DNA from: Ketobacter alkanivorans
GTDB taxonomy: Bacteria; Pseudomonadota; Gammaproteobacteria; Pseudomonadales; Ketobacteraceae
Assembly (NCBI RefSeq): GCF_002863865.1
Contig: NZ_CP022684.1
Span: 2,695,501-2,759,500 of the forward strand
Direction: 5' to 3'
DNA: 64,000 nucleotides
Shown here: positions 1 through 8,833 of the stretch, in pieces
How positions within the stretch are numbered: position 1 is the first letter of the stretch
Layout of the letters: each line of letters opens with the position of its first letter
The notes under the pieces: model-generated
What the model was told of the DNA's origin: nothing
What the model saw: the letters and a program-made list of their open reading frames with translations, nothing else
The model's database searches: none
Program-made: the position numbers and the translations under genes

Positions 1-4
1 GGCT

Positions 5-1024
5 ATGCCAAACACCCAAGCCATCCTGCACCCTGTCGCCATCAGTCAGGTTATGATTAACTTTGCCGCGAACCTCGGCGTGGATCAGGATACCTGTCTG
101 CTGGGCACCGGCATTTCCGAACCCCAGCTACAGGACAGCAACGCCCTGATCGAGCGCTCTCAAGAGATGCGCCTGATCGAAAATCTCATTCTGGCACTGC
201 CCGAGGTTGCGGCGCTCGGGTTCACATTAGGTTTGCAGTACAACATGGCTACCTTCGGCATTTGGGGCTTTGCTCTGCGCACCAGCCGAACCCTGAGGGA
301 GGCCACTACCCTGGCCCTGCGTTATCTTCCGCTCAGCACCGCTTACTGTCGTATGCAATCATTTGATCAGGGCGCGTGCTTTGGGCTCAGCATGGATCCC
401 GATGCCATCCCCAGTCATCTGCGCCAGTTCCTGCTGGAACGGGATATGGCCACGGCCATCACGCTACTGAAGGAGCTGAGCCTGGCGGGTTTTAATATCA
501 TCTCGATTGAATTCAAAGGCGAACCACCCGAGTATATCAATTACCTTGAAGAGATCTGCGGCATCAGGCCCAATTACTACAGCGATCACAACGCCATCCT
601 GTTAAGCAGCCAGGACGCGGACAAGCCACTGCCTACCTACGATAGCCACCTCGTGCGTATTCTGGACGAACAATGCCAACGACAACTGCAGGCCAGAACG
701 ACAGCCGGGCTGTCGAACCAGGTACGACAGCAATTGCTTGGGCCGCTAGGCCTGATTGCAACGCTGGACGAGGTTGCCCATGGTCTGGCAATGTCAGCGC
801 GTACGCTGCGTCGTAAACTGGATCAGGAGAACACCAGCTTTCGCGCTCTGGTGGATGAAGAGCGCCGTCAGGTTGCGCTGCAACTGCTGCGCGCCAGCGA
901 CATGAAACTGGACGAGTTGGCAATTCATCTTGGCTATACCGATACCGCCAGTTTTACTCGCGCATTTCGCCGCTGGATGGGAAGCTCTCCCGGGGAATAT
1001 CGAAAATCACAACAGCCTGAGTAA
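5..1024 (+). CDS. AraC-family transcriptional regulator (arabinose-binding-domain type)
   Basis: A 339-residue one-component DNA-binding regulator. The N-terminal ~190 residues resemble the arabinose-operon-regulator ligand domain found in OruR/ArgR-like AraC proteins (segments such as FGIWGFALRTSRTLREA). The C-terminal ~90 residues form the double helix-turn-helix, with MSARTLRRKLDQENTSFRAL as the first unit and LAIHLGYTDTASFTRAFRRW as the second; both are well conserved. The length is normal for the family. The antiporter operon begins about 100 bp downstream on the same strand, but nothing in the sequence shows that this regulator controls it. The effector is unknown. The start is only 4 bp into the window, so an upstream start cannot be excluded, although the N-terminus looks complete. 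Confidence 0.9.
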   Translation: MPNTQAILHPVAISQVMINFAANLGVDQDTCLLGTGISEPQLQDSNALIERSQEMRLIENLILALPEVAALGFTLGLQYNMATFGIWGFALRTSRTLREATTLALRYLPLSTAYCRMQSFDQGACFGLSMDPDAIPSHLRQFLLERDMATAITLLKELSLAGFNIISIEFKGEPPEYINYLEEICGIRPNYYSDHNAILLSSQDADKPLPTYDSHLVRILDEQCQRQLQARTTAGLSNQVRQQLLGPLGLIATLDEVAHGLAMSARTLRRKLDQENTSFRALVDEERRQVALQLLRASDMKLDELAIHLGYTDTASFTRAFRRWMGSSPGEYRKSQQPE

Positions 1025-1123
1025 CAACAACCGCACTAACCATCTAACGTCCACAACGCTTTCATGCTATCTTTTCATGTTGATAACTAAACATTATTTC
1101 CGTTACCTGAGGCTCTTGGTTGC

Positions 1124-3922
1124 ATGAGTGTGTTATGGATTCTGCTGTTGCCTATGATGGGCATCCTGCTGCCGTTGATTTTCGCCCGAGGTGGGCGCAG
1201 CCTCAGCGCCTGGCTGACAGCACTGATGCCCGCGTTAGCGCTGGGCATCCTTCTGCAATTTGCCCCACATGTGTTTTCTGGCGAAGTGCCCACATTCTCG
1301 GCTCCCTGGGTGCCTCTGCTTGGGCTTGAACTGTCCCTGCACCTGGATGGCCTGGCCTTTCTGTTTTGTTTGCTGATCCTGGGGATTGGCTTACTGATCA
1401 TTCTCTATGCCCGCTATTACCTCTCTGAAGCCGATAACATGGGCCTGTTCTATGCCTACCTGTTGTTTTTCATGGTGGCGATGCTCGGTGTGGTGCTGTC
1501 CAGCAATCTGCTGCAACTGTGGCTGTTCTGGGAACTGACCAGCATCAGCTCATTCCTGCTGATCAGTTTCTGGTGGCATAAGAGTGAAGCGCGCAAAGGG
1601 GCTCGCATGGCACTGACCGTCACAGGTGCCGGAGGTTTGGCCTTATTGGGTGCATTACTGCTGATTGGCGAAGTTGCAGGCACCTATGAGCTGCGGGAAG
1701 TATTAAGCAAAGGGGATCTGCTGCGAAACAGTGCTTATTATCCCGCCATTTTGGCCCTGTTTTTATTGGGGGCTTTCACCAAGTCGGCTCAGTTTCCGTT
1801 CCAATTCTGGTTGCCCCATGCCATGGCTGCCCCCACACCGGTGTCGGCGTACCTGCATTCCGCCACCATGGTGAAAGCCGGGGTGTTTCTGATGGCCCGC
1901 TTCTACCCGGTGCTGGCGGGCACCGAAGCCTGGTTTGTTGCCGTCTCACTTACCGGTATGGCCACCATGCTGCTGGGCGCATATATCGCCTTGTTCAAAC
2001 ACGACCTCAAAGGCCTGCTGGCTTATTCCACCGTCAGCCATCTGGGCCTGATCACGCTGCTACTGGGCCTGGGCACCGATCTGGCAGCCGTGGCGGCCGT
2101 GTTCCATATCATTAACCACGCCGTATTCAAGGCATCCCTGTTTATGGCCGCCGGTATCATTGATCACGAATCAGGTACCCGCGACATGCGCAAACTGAAC
2201 GGTTTGTGGAAATACATGCCCTATACCGCCACCCTGGCCATGGTAGCGGCCTCGTCCATGGCCGGGGTTCCGTTGATGAACGGCTTCCTGTCTAAGGAAA
2301 TGCTGTTTACAGAGACCCTGCATCAATACACCCTGGGAGCACTTTCCTGGTGGATTCCACTGCTGGCCACGGCAGGCGGCGCGTTGGCCGTAGCGTATTC
2401 GCTGCGCTTTATGCACGATGTCTTCTTCAATGGTGAGCCCATCGACCTGCCGAAAACCCCTCATGAACCACCGCGTTATATGCGGGTCCCCGTGGAAATT
2501 CTGGTGGTGTTATGTTTGTTGGTGGGGATCTTTCCACAGTTTATGGTGGGGGACTTGCTGGATAACGCCTCTATGGCGGTGCTGCAAAGCAGCCTGCCCA
2601 GTTACAGCCTGGCGGTATGGCACGGCTTCAATTTCCCGCTGCTGATGAGCGGGATGGCGGTTGTGGGTGGCCTGACCTTATATATCAACCGTCGCCACCT
2701 GTTCGATTTTCAGGATCAATTCACCGATCGCGACGCCAAATACGTATTCGAGGGCCTGGTGCAAAAACTCATCGCCCGAGCCACCACGCTGCACAATTGG
2801 TTGGATAATGGCGCACTGCAACGCTCCATGTTTCTACTGATACTGCTGGCGCTGGTGGTGAGCGCTGCACCGCTATTTAACCTGGTAAACACCGCTGGCA
2901 AACATCCTCAACTGCCTATCAACTGGGTGGTGGGCTTCTGTGCCGGGCTGATGATCGCCGCCACCTTTGTCACCTTATGGTGGAGCCATCTGCGCCTGGT
3001 GGCATTGATTGCCCTCTCGGTGGTGGGGCTGGTTGTTTCTATCGCCTTTGCCTATTTCTCAGCGCCGGATCTTGCCCTGACACAACTGTCGGTAGAGGTG
3101 GTAACCATACTGCTATTCCTGTTGGCGCTGTTCTTCCTGCCACAGAAAAGCCCGGTTATCGACAGCCCATTTACCATCATTGTGCGTGATTTCAGCATCG
3201 CCGCTCTGTTCGGCAGCGTTATCGGCACGCTCTGTTACGCCATGCTAACCAGGCAACCATTGAACAGCATTTCTGATTTCTTTATTGAGAACAGCAAGCC
3301 CGGTGGTGGCGGCACTAACGTAGTCAATGTCATTCTGGTGGATTTCCGTGGCTTCGACACCTTGGGGGAAATCACCGTACTGGGCATTGCCGCGCTGGGC
3401 ATCTACAAGTTGCTGCAACAGATGCTGGTGTTTATGCCGTCCGCCGATAGCAAAGGGTTTCGTTGGTCCAAAGAACGCCATCCATTCCTGCTGGCGGTCG
3501 TTTCGCAAAGTTTACTGCCCCTGGCACTGCTGGTATCCGCTTACATCTTCCTGCGCGGCCACAATATGCCCGGAGGGGGCTTTATCGCCGGACTCATTAC
3601 CGCCATTGCCCTCATCCAGCAATACGTGGCCCATGGTGTCGAGTGGATGAAGCAGCGCATGCCCATTAACTACCTGGGCCTCATCGCCAGTGGCTTGTTT
3701 ATCGCCACCCTGTCAGGGCTTGGCAGCTGGGCCTTTGATCGCAACTTCCTCACTACCTGGTTTGATCATTTCCATCTGCCTATTGTCGGTGAATTTGAAC
3801 TGGCCAGTGCCATGGTGTTCGATTTTGGCGTGTATCTCACCGTAATTGGCGCGACTCTGCTGATTCTGGCCAACCTGGGTAAACTCACCACCAACGAGCG
3901 CCTGGGGGCGGGGGATAACTGA
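1124..3922 (+). CDS. mnhA: Mrp/Mnh/Pha monovalent cation/proton antiporter, fused subunit A-B
   Basis: The large subunit (932 aa) of the multisubunit Na+(K+)/H+ antiporter in the inner membrane. Residues ~1-500 are the NuoL/MrpA-like proton-translocating core: the segment around residues 215-250 (GAFTKSAQFPFQFWLPHAM, then TPVSAYLHSATMVKAG) contains the conserved lysine and histidine residues. Later segments match the MrpA C-terminal domain, and the last ~140 residues (FLRGHNMPGGGFIAGL onward) are an MnhB domain, so subunit B is fused as in group 2 (PhaAB-type) six-gene systems. There is accordingly no separate mnhB. The stop overlaps the ATG of mnhC. Role: sodium/alkali tolerance and pH homeostasis (family knowledge). 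Confidence 0.95.
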   Translation: MSVLWILLLPMMGILLPLIFARGGRSLSAWLTALMPALALGILLQFAPHVFSGEVPTFSAPWVPLLGLELSLHLDGLAFLFCLLILGIGLLIILYARYYLSEADNMGLFYAYLLFFMVAMLGVVLSSNLLQLWLFWELTSISSFLLISFWWHKSEARKGARMALTVTGAGGLALLGALLLIGEVAGTYELREVLSKGDLLRNSAYYPAILALFLLGAFTKSAQFPFQFWLPHAMAAPTPVSAYLHSATMVKAGVFLMARFYPVLAGTEAWFVAVSLTGMATMLLGAYIALFKHDLKGLLAYSTVSHLGLITLLLGLGTDLAAVAAVFHIINHAVFKASLFMAAGIIDHESGTRDMRKLNGLWKYMPYTATLAMVAASSMAGVPLMNGFLSKEMLFTETLHQYTLGALSWWIPLLATAGGALAVAYSLRFMHDVFFNGEPIDLPKTPHEPPRYMRVPVEILVVLCLLVGIFPQFMVGDLLDNASMAVLQSSLPSYSLAVWHGFNFPLLMSGMAVVGGLTLYINRRHLFDFQDQFTDRDAKYVFEGLVQKLIARATTLHNWLDNGALQRSMFLLILLALVVSAAPLFNLVNTAGKHPQLPINWVVGFCAGLMIAATFVTLWWSHLRLVALIALSVVGLVVSIAFAYFSAPDLALTQLSVEVVTILLFLLALFFLPQKSPVIDSPFTIIVRDFSIAALFGSVIGTLCYAMLTRQPLNSISDFFIENSKPGGGGTNVVNVILVDFRGFDTLGEITVLGIAALGIYKLLQQMLVFMPSADSKGFRWSKERHPFLLAVVSQSLLPLALLVSAYIFLRGHNMPGGGFIAGLITAIALIQQYVAHGVEWMKQRMPINYLGLIASGLFIATLSGLGSWAFDRNFLTTWFDHFHLPIVGEFELASAMVFDFGVYLTVIGATLLILANLGKLTTNERLGAGDN

Positions 3923-4356
3923 TGGAATTTACCTTCTCTTTGAGTGTAGGCGTGCTGACCACCGCCGGCATCTATCTGATGCTGCGGGCACAAACCTTTC
4001 CCGTCATTCTGGGGCTTACCCTGCTGTCTTACGCCGTGAATCTGTTTCTGTTTGCCAGCGGACGCCTAACCGTAAATGGTGCCGCCATTATTGGACACAG
4101 CGAACAATACGCCGATCCACTACCCCAAGCACTGGTGCTCACAGCTATCGTTATTGGATTCGCCATGACGGCCTTCGTGTTGATACTGGCCATACGGGCC
4201 CGCGCCGATCTGGGCAACGACCAAGTCGATGGGCGTGAGCTGCCCCCGGAACGCACAGCCGTAGAGGAAGCACTGGCAGATCGACTTGAAAAGAACCAGG
4301 CCCTCCATAGTCAAACCCAGAAAACCCCATCCAGAAAAACAAGGAAGCACTCTTGA
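3922..4356 (+). CDS. mnhC: Na+/H+ antiporter subunit C (NuoK-like)
   Basis: 144 residues. Three hydrophobic helices fill residues 1-105, as in MrpC/NuoK proteins, with typical segments GIYLMLRAQTFPVILGLTLL and DPLPQALVLTAIVIGFAMTA. A charged, probably cytoplasmic tail of ~40 residues (DGRELPPERTAVEEALADR and a lysine-rich end) follows and is slightly longer than in many homologues. Its ATG overlaps the stop of mnhA by one base, and its stop overlaps the start of mnhD, indicating translational coupling within one transcript. It is a structural subunit of the antiporter complex in the inner membrane. Confidence 0.93.
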   Translation: MEFTFSLSVGVLTTAGIYLMLRAQTFPVILGLTLLSYAVNLFLFASGRLTVNGAAIIGHSEQYADPLPQALVLTAIVIGFAMTAFVLILAIRARADLGNDQVDGRELPPERTAVEEALADRLEKNQALHSQTQKTPSRKTRKHS

Positions 4357-5852
4357 TGCTGCAGCATTTACCGGTACTGCCGCTATTGATTCCCCTGCTG
4401 GGCGGTGTTCTGCTGTTATCACCACCGCTGGCCACAACCCTGCGCAGGCAACGGGTAACCGGCACACTGCTGGCGTTGCTGCAGCTGGCAGTGGCGGTTT
4501 ACCTGTTATTACAGGTGGATCAACAAGGTACCCTGGTATACGCCATGGGGGAGTGGCAAGCGCCCTTCGGCATCGTCTTGGTTGTGGATCACCTCGCCAC
4601 TCTATTACTGGTACTGACCGCCTTCCTGTTGCTGTGTGTACAACTTTACAGCTGTGGCGGTGAAGACCAACACGGCAAATTCCTGCACCCTTTGCTGATG
4701 TTTCAGGCACTGGGTATACAAGGGGCGTTTCTCACCGGCGATCTATTCAACCTGTTCGTATTCTTTGAAATCCTGCTGATCGCATCCTATGCCTTGCTGA
4801 TTCATGGTGGCGGCCCGCAAAAGACTCTGGCCAACGTCCATTACGTAACACTTAACCTGGCCGGATCTGCTTTGTTCTTATTTGCCCTGGGAATCATGTA
4901 CGGCACCTTCGGCACCCTCAACATGGCCGACATGCAGCAACGGGCGGCACACATCCCCGCGAACAATGTACAACTGGCCAAATCCGGAGCCATGTTGTTA
5001 CTGGTGGTGTTTGGATTGAAATCGGCCATGATGCCACTGCATTTTTGGTTGCCCCGTGCCTATGCAGTGGCACCGGCCCCGGTGGCTGCACTGTTTGCCA
5101 TTATGACAAAAGTCGGTATCTACAGCCTATGGCGAGTGCACAGCAGCATTTTTGGTGACAACGCCGGAGATCTGGCCAACATCGCTCAGCCCTGGCTATG
5201 GCCGTTGGCGTGGCTTACCCTCGCAGTCGGCGTCGTCGCCACGCTCGCCAGCCAAACCCTGCGAGCTCTGACGGCCAATCTGGTGATCGTATCCATCGGC
5301 AGCCTGCTCTTAATGGTGGCCCTCAACACCTTGGAGGCCACCACCAGCGCCATCTACTACATGATCCACAGCACCCTGGCCACGGCCCTGATGTTCCTGA
5401 TCGCAGGCCTGATCATCAATCAACGAGGCAAGGCTGAAGATCGTTTTGTGCAGGCGCGCCCGGTGGCTCAACCGGCACTGCTGGGGGCGCTGTTCTTCCT
5501 GGCGGCACTGGCTCTGATCGGCATGCCCCCCATATCCGGTTTTATCGGTAAAGCATTGATGCTGAAAGCCGCTCTGGCCAGTGAGCAGGCTGGCTGGATC
5601 TGGCCCCCCATATTGTTGGCCAGCCTGGCAGCACTGATCATGCTATCCCGTAGCGGTGGCACCCTGTTCTGGCGAACACGGGGTGAAAATTCAAACCCAA
5701 CTCGCGTATCACCGGTACAGCTGACCGCCGTTTGCCTGCTGGTGATCGCCTTACCACTGATGGTGGCTTTTGCCGACACCATAACGCAGTATGCGCAACG
5801 GGCAGCCCAGGACATGCTTCTTGGCCTGAAAGTAGGAGGTGACCGTGCTTAA
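4356..5852 (+). CDS. mnhD: Na+/H+ antiporter subunit D (NuoN/MrpD-like)
   Basis: 498 residues with about 14 predicted membrane helices; the second proton-translocating-type subunit of the Mrp complex. Recognisable family segments are LTGDLFNLFVFFEILLIASY (residues ~126-145), the LKSAMMPLHFWLPRAYAVAP block with its conserved lysine and histidine, and GMPPISGFIGKALML near residue 390. The ATG at 4356 is preferred over the TTG at 4353 because AAGGAAG lies at a suitable distance and the ATG overlaps the mnhC stop. Length and order agree with group 2 mnh operons. Confidence 0.94.
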   Translation: MLQHLPVLPLLIPLLGGVLLLSPPLATTLRRQRVTGTLLALLQLAVAVYLLLQVDQQGTLVYAMGEWQAPFGIVLVVDHLATLLLVLTAFLLLCVQLYSCGGEDQHGKFLHPLLMFQALGIQGAFLTGDLFNLFVFFEILLIASYALLIHGGGPQKTLANVHYVTLNLAGSALFLFALGIMYGTFGTLNMADMQQRAAHIPANNVQLAKSGAMLLLVVFGLKSAMMPLHFWLPRAYAVAPAPVAALFAIMTKVGIYSLWRVHSSIFGDNAGDLANIAQPWLWPLAWLTLAVGVVATLASQTLRALTANLVIVSIGSLLLMVALNTLEATTSAIYYMIHSTLATALMFLIAGLIINQRGKAEDRFVQARPVAQPALLGALFFLAALALIGMPPISGFIGKALMLKAALASEQAGWIWPPILLASLAALIMLSRSGGTLFWRTRGENSNPTRVSPVQLTAVCLLVIALPLMVAFADTITQYAQRAAQDMLLGLKVGGDRA

Positions 5853-6333
5853 ACGACTCTTTCCCATGCCGCTGCACACCTGCATTTTGTTGGTGGTGTG
5901 GCTGCTGCTGAATGATCTCAGTGCCGGACATTTCACCCTCGGCCTCATCCTCGCCATCATGATCCCCTGGGTTGCCGCGCCATTGAGTGATCCCCATGCG
6001 CGGGTAAAAAAGCCGCTGCGTGCTTTGCGATACGTCCTAATGGTGCTGGGCGATATCGTGGTGTCGAACTTTGAAGTAGCGAACCGCATCCTCAAACCAA
6101 ACCGATTGTTACGTCCTGGCTTGATCGCCTTGCCACTGGATCTGACTGGCCAATTCCCGCTGGCACTGCTGGCCAGCACCATCTCACTAACACCGGGCAC
6201 CGTCAGCGTAGATTTCTCCGAGGATATGAAATGGCTGTATATCCACGCACTGCATGTGGACGATGAACAAAGCCTTATCCAAAGAATCAAGACGCGCTAC
6301 GAAGCGCCACTACGGGAGATCTTCGCATGCTGA
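5845..6333 (+). CDS. mnhE: Na+/H+ antiporter subunit E
   Basis: 162 residues. Two N-terminal hydrophobic helices (LHTCILLVVWLLLNDLSAGH and FTLGLILAIMIPWVAAPL) are followed by a cytoplasmic part with the family-typical ...LASTISLTPGTVSVDFSED... segment and IHALHVDD near the end. The GTG at 5845 is favoured as the start because AGGAGG at 5834-5839 sits five bases upstream; the GTG at 5839 lies inside that Shine-Dalgarno sequence. The gene overlaps the end of mnhD by 8 bp and the start of mnhF by 7 bp. It is a small accessory subunit needed for assembly of the Mrp complex (family knowledge). Confidence 0.92.
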   Translation: MLKRLFPMPLHTCILLVVWLLLNDLSAGHFTLGLILAIMIPWVAAPLSDPHARVKKPLRALRYVLMVLGDIVVSNFEVANRILKPNRLLRPGLIALPLDLTGQFPLALLASTISLTPGTVSVDFSEDMKWLYIHALHVDDEQSLIQRIKTRYEAPLREIFAC

Positions 6334-6596
6334 CAACCGTACTGATGGTGGTATCCGTGATGGTGGGATTGGCTCTGGTACTGAACACCATTCGTCTGCT
6401 GGCGGGACCTTCCACAGCAGATCGCATTCTGGCGCTGGATACTCTCTACATCAACAGCATCGCATTGATTGTGTTGCTGGGCCTATACTTTTCCAGCGAC
6501 ATGTATTTTGAATCCGCCCTGCTGATTGCCATGTTGGGGTTTGTCAGTACCGCTGCACTGGCCAAGTACCTGCTGCGTGGCGACATAATCGAATAG
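6327..6596 (+). CDS. mnhF: Na+/H+ antiporter subunit F
   Basis: 89 residues with three predicted membrane helices. The segment LAGPSTADRILALDTLYINS (residues ~27-46) is the hallmark of MrpF/PhaF. The gene starts inside the last codons of mnhE and ends 13 bp before mnhG. It is an integral subunit of the antiporter; homologues of MrpF have been linked to cation and bile-salt efflux (family knowledge). Confidence 0.93.
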   Translation: MLTTVLMVVSVMVGLALVLNTIRLLAGPSTADRILALDTLYINSIALIVLLGLYFSSDMYFESALLIAMLGFVSTAALAKYLLRGDIIE

Positions 6597-6609
6597 AGGA
6601 GGGAACATT

Positions 6610-6972
6610 ATGGTGTTTTGGATTGAGGTATTTGCCTCTTTTTTACTGATGACAGGCGGCCTCTTTATTTTAATTGGTGCGTTGGGCATGGTTAAACTGC
6701 CCGATTTTTACACCCGCTTGCATGCACCCACCAAAGCCACCACGCTGGGCATCGGCTGCATTCTGATTGCCTCCATGGCTTTGCATGCACTAAGAGGTGA
6801 CGGCCTATCCATTCATGAACTGGTCATCAGCCTGTTCCTGTTTATTACCGCACCGGTGTCGGCCTACATGGTCGCCAAGGCTGCATTGCAACGCCGCACC
6901 CAACTGGTAGAAGGCACCTTGAACACAGAGATGAGCAAAAACATTCTTGAAAGAAGGCCGCCGGGGGACTAA
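6610..6972 (+). CDS. mnhG: Na+/H+ antiporter subunit G
   Basis: 120 residues. Three helices and the signature GALGMVKLPDFYTRLHAPTK (residues ~22-41) identify MrpG/PhaG. The ATG at 6610 is preceded by GAGGAGGGAACATT, a strong ribosome binding site, suggesting partly independent translation. This is the last gene of the antiporter operon. The next gene (minus strand) ends six bases beyond its stop, leaving no room for a separate terminator, so the two convergent transcripts probably overlap. Confidence 0.93.
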   Translation: MVFWIEVFASFLLMTGGLFILIGALGMVKLPDFYTRLHAPTKATTLGIGCILIASMALHALRGDGLSIHELVISLFLFITAPVSAYMVAKAALQRRTQLVEGTLNTEMSKNILERRPPGD

Positions 6973-6977
6973 CCGCG

Positions 6978-7328
6978 CTAGCTGTCATCACTCATTGCGC
7001 TAACGTGCTTTGCAAAGTACGTATGATAATCCTCGGCGGACAAACCCGTAATATCCAGAAACGCCTCATCCTCTCCAGGCACGGCTATCAAATTCCCTTC
7101 TGCAAACTTTATGGTATTTCCTGCATGATCAACCAAGGTGAACGCATCGTTTAACACAATAAACACAACACCGTTATCCTCTTCGCCACCAATGCTCTTA
7201 ATCCATCCAGCCAATGCCTTGGCACCACCCACGTTATCAAACAGCCCTGAAACTGCGTGTATGGTCGGATCGCCGCGCTCAAGTTTAGTGGTGCCAACTT
7301 TGTCGCCATCGTGGGTAAGGGTATACAT
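6978..7328 (-). CDS. hypothetical protein, 116 aa
   Basis: A small soluble, acidic protein with no signal peptide or membrane segment. It begins MYTLTHDGDKVGTTKLERGD and reads like a compact beta-rich fold (FIVLNDAFTLVDHAGNTIKF). No family was recognised. It is convergent with mnhG (gap of 5 bp) and lies just downstream of the MOSC gene on the same strand (27 bp), so the two could be co-transcribed. An AGGAATATC-like ribosome binding site precedes the ATG. The coding assignment rests on length, a plausible ribosome binding site and protein-like composition. Confidence 0.7.
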   Translation of the reverse strand: MYTLTHDGDKVGTTKLERGDPTIHAVSGLFDNVGGAKALAGWIKSIGGEEDNGVVFIVLNDAFTLVDHAGNTIKFAEGNLIAVPGEDEAFLDITGLSAEDYHTYFAKHVSAMSDDS

Positions 7329-7354
7329 AGTGATATTCCTGTTATTAATTGGGT

Positions 7355-8326
7355 TTATTTTTTTACTATAAGATCAATAGCGTTAAGCAAACTATGACTG
7401 ACCTTGTTTTTCAAATAACCAGATACGCCATCCAGCTTTTTGCTTAACGCTGAATCCTTACCTGGCTCCCACCTGACTTCATCCCCTACTTTAATCTGGC
7501 CCTGTTTCAGCACCGAGGCATTGATGCCGAAGTGTCGCTGAGTGTGGGAGTTGATCGAGCGTAAAACGCTGCTGTCTTTAGCGCAATTAAATTGTGGTTG
7601 AGCGGGCATGGAACATCGTACCGTTCGTGACTCACACTGAATGACAACGTTCGATCCGATCGATAATTTACCGCCAACCCAACTGAAATCATCAAAATCC
7701 ACCACGCCCTCATTGCTTTCAATAACCAAATTGGGCCTGAATCTATGGGGGCCAAAATCAGCACCGGGCTCAAGCTCTTTCATCTTACTCAGCGCGCCCG
7801 TCGTCACCACATGCAACGGATACACATCATGATATCGGCCCAGTGGCGTCGAAAAAATCATAAGCTCCGTCAGCAATTTCCATGAAATTGAGGAGAAGTC
7901 AGGCAGCTCCTTTGAAGCAAACATTCGCTTCATTTCCTTACTGCCCATCACCCCGGATAACCTGTAATGACGCCAGTTACGACTCGATTGCAATGGCCAA
8001 AGAGACACGCTCTTGCCCAACGCCGCTGAAAGCTTGTTATTAATATCTGGAGCAGAGGAATCAGCCTGCGTACCGTCCGGGAACGTAATGCGAACATTAG
8101 GGATGGCATTACCAACGGGTTCTTGCAGGTATTCAGCGGCAAACAACAACAGCTTGGGCAGCGTGCGCACCACCACATTCTCATTGATGGTGTCATCTCG
8201 CACAATCCAACCACGATCACCCAGCATGCCTGATTCAGTAATGGTTGCCGTGCTGGTGGTTTGCCCCACCATTGATTTAACAGGGTAACGCCAAAGCTCC
8301 TTAACTGTACCGACTGTAATGCTCAT
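7355..8326 (-). CDS. MOSC-domain protein (YcbX/mARC-like, molybdenum-cofactor sulfurase C-terminal family)
   Basis: 323 residues from the ATG at 8326, which has GAGGA at the right distance; a longer reading frame to 8356 is unlikely to be used. The N-terminus (VGTVKELWRYPVKSMVGQ) is the MOSC N-terminal beta-barrel, and residues ~150-290 form the MOSC domain (GPHRFRPNLVIES, DDFSWVGGKLSIGSNVVIQC, RCSMPAQP, then VGDEVRW at the end). Such proteins bind molybdopterin-type cofactors or carry sulfur; YcbX-like members reduce N-hydroxylated compounds (family knowledge, not shown here). No C-terminal ferredoxin domain is present, unlike E. coli YcbX. The gene is divergent from the yebG-like gene; the LexA box lies 43 bp upstream of its start. 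Confidence 0.85.
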   Translation of the reverse strand: MSITVGTVKELWRYPVKSMVGQTTSTATITESGMLGDRGWIVRDDTINENVVVRTLPKLLLFAAEYLQEPVGNAIPNVRITFPDGTQADSSAPDINNKLSAALGKSVSLWPLQSSRNWRHYRLSGVMGSKEMKRMFASKELPDFSSISWKLLTELMIFSTPLGRYHDVYPLHVVTTGALSKMKELEPGADFGPHRFRPNLVIESNEGVVDFDDFSWVGGKLSIGSNVVIQCESRTVRCSMPAQPQFNCAKDSSVLRSINSHTQRHFGINASVLKQGQIKVGDEVRWEPGKDSALSKKLDGVSGYLKNKVSHSLLNAIDLIVKK

Positions 8327-8368
8327 TGATTCCTCAACATAATGGCTACTTATCACTTGCCAATAATA

Positions 8369-8384
8369 CTGTATACCTATACAG
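8369..8384. promoter_or_regulatory. LexA (SOS) box
   Basis: CTGTATACCTATACAG is a near-perfect match to the gammaproteobacterial LexA operator CTGTATATATATACAG, within the longer palindrome TACTGTATACCTATACAGTA. It lies 38 bp upstream of the yebG-like ATG, where it would overlap the -10 region, and is also close to the start of the divergent MOSC gene. E. coli yebG is a known SOS gene, so operator and gene identity support each other. Confidence 0.93.
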
Positions 8385-8422
8385 TATTAACTCAATCAAC
8401 AATAAACTCCACGAGGTGATAC

Positions 8423-8716
8423 ATGGCTGTTGTGGCAATGTGGAAATGCGATAGAGATGGCAGTATGTTTGATGACAAAAAAGACGCTGATGCCCATGAC
8501 AAAATGCTGGAACTAGCCGAAGGATTTGCAGCATTACTCGCCCGTCATTCCGATAGTATCAACGAACAGGAAGCCGAACAACTCGGGTTGCTGCTCTCAA
8601 AGCATAAAGATCAGATCATCGCTGCCTGTAAAGGCAAGCCTGAAGTACTTTCACACATAGGTACCGATCAACCACAGGAAACCTCCAACATCACACCGTT
8701 GGCCGCCACGTCATAA
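8423..8716 (+). CDS. yebG: YebG-family SOS-induced protein
   Basis: 97 residues. The segments MWKCDRDGSMFDDKKDADAHDKMLELAE and EQLGLLLSKHKDQIIAACKG align in order and spacing with E. coli YebG (VIRDGEEKMTFTSKKEADAYDKM..., LWLAENKDVLSTILK). A clear GAGGTGAT ribosome binding site precedes the ATG. The LexA box at 8369-8384 predicts induction by DNA damage. YebG has no firmly known biochemical role. The gene is convergent with a lipoprotein gene and is followed directly by a large inverted repeat at 8729-8806. Confidence 0.88.
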   Translation: MAVVAMWKCDRDGSMFDDKKDADAHDKMLELAEGFAALLARHSDSINEQEAEQLGLLLSKHKDQIIAACKGKPEVLSHIGTDQPQETSNITPLAATS

Positions 8717-8728
8717 CCTATGACTTAT

Positions 8729-8806
8729 GTTCAAACGTACTTTGGTGTATTGGGCACTTCCACCACACCACAAGAAACTGTCCAATACACCAAAGTACGT
8801 TTGAAC
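8729..8806. repeat. perfect 25-bp inverted repeat with 28-nt spacer
   Basis: The arm at 8729-8753 (begins GTTCAAACGTACTTTGG) is exactly complementary to the arm at 8782-8806 (ends CAAAGTACGTTTGAAC), with 28 bases between. The arms have mixed composition, and no T-run follows on either strand. It lies between the convergent yebG-like and lipoprotein genes. It could act as a bidirectional transcription barrier, or it could be the remnant of a small palindromic mobile element; no target-site duplication was evident. Confidence 0.9.
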
Positions 8807-8833
8807 TACACCTGTAAAAGCACCGATTAAAGA

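Noticed and set aside
4120..4710. 196-residue minus ORF over mnhC/mnhD
   Set aside because: Lies entirely across two well-supported overlapping antiporter genes; composition typical of a shadow frame.
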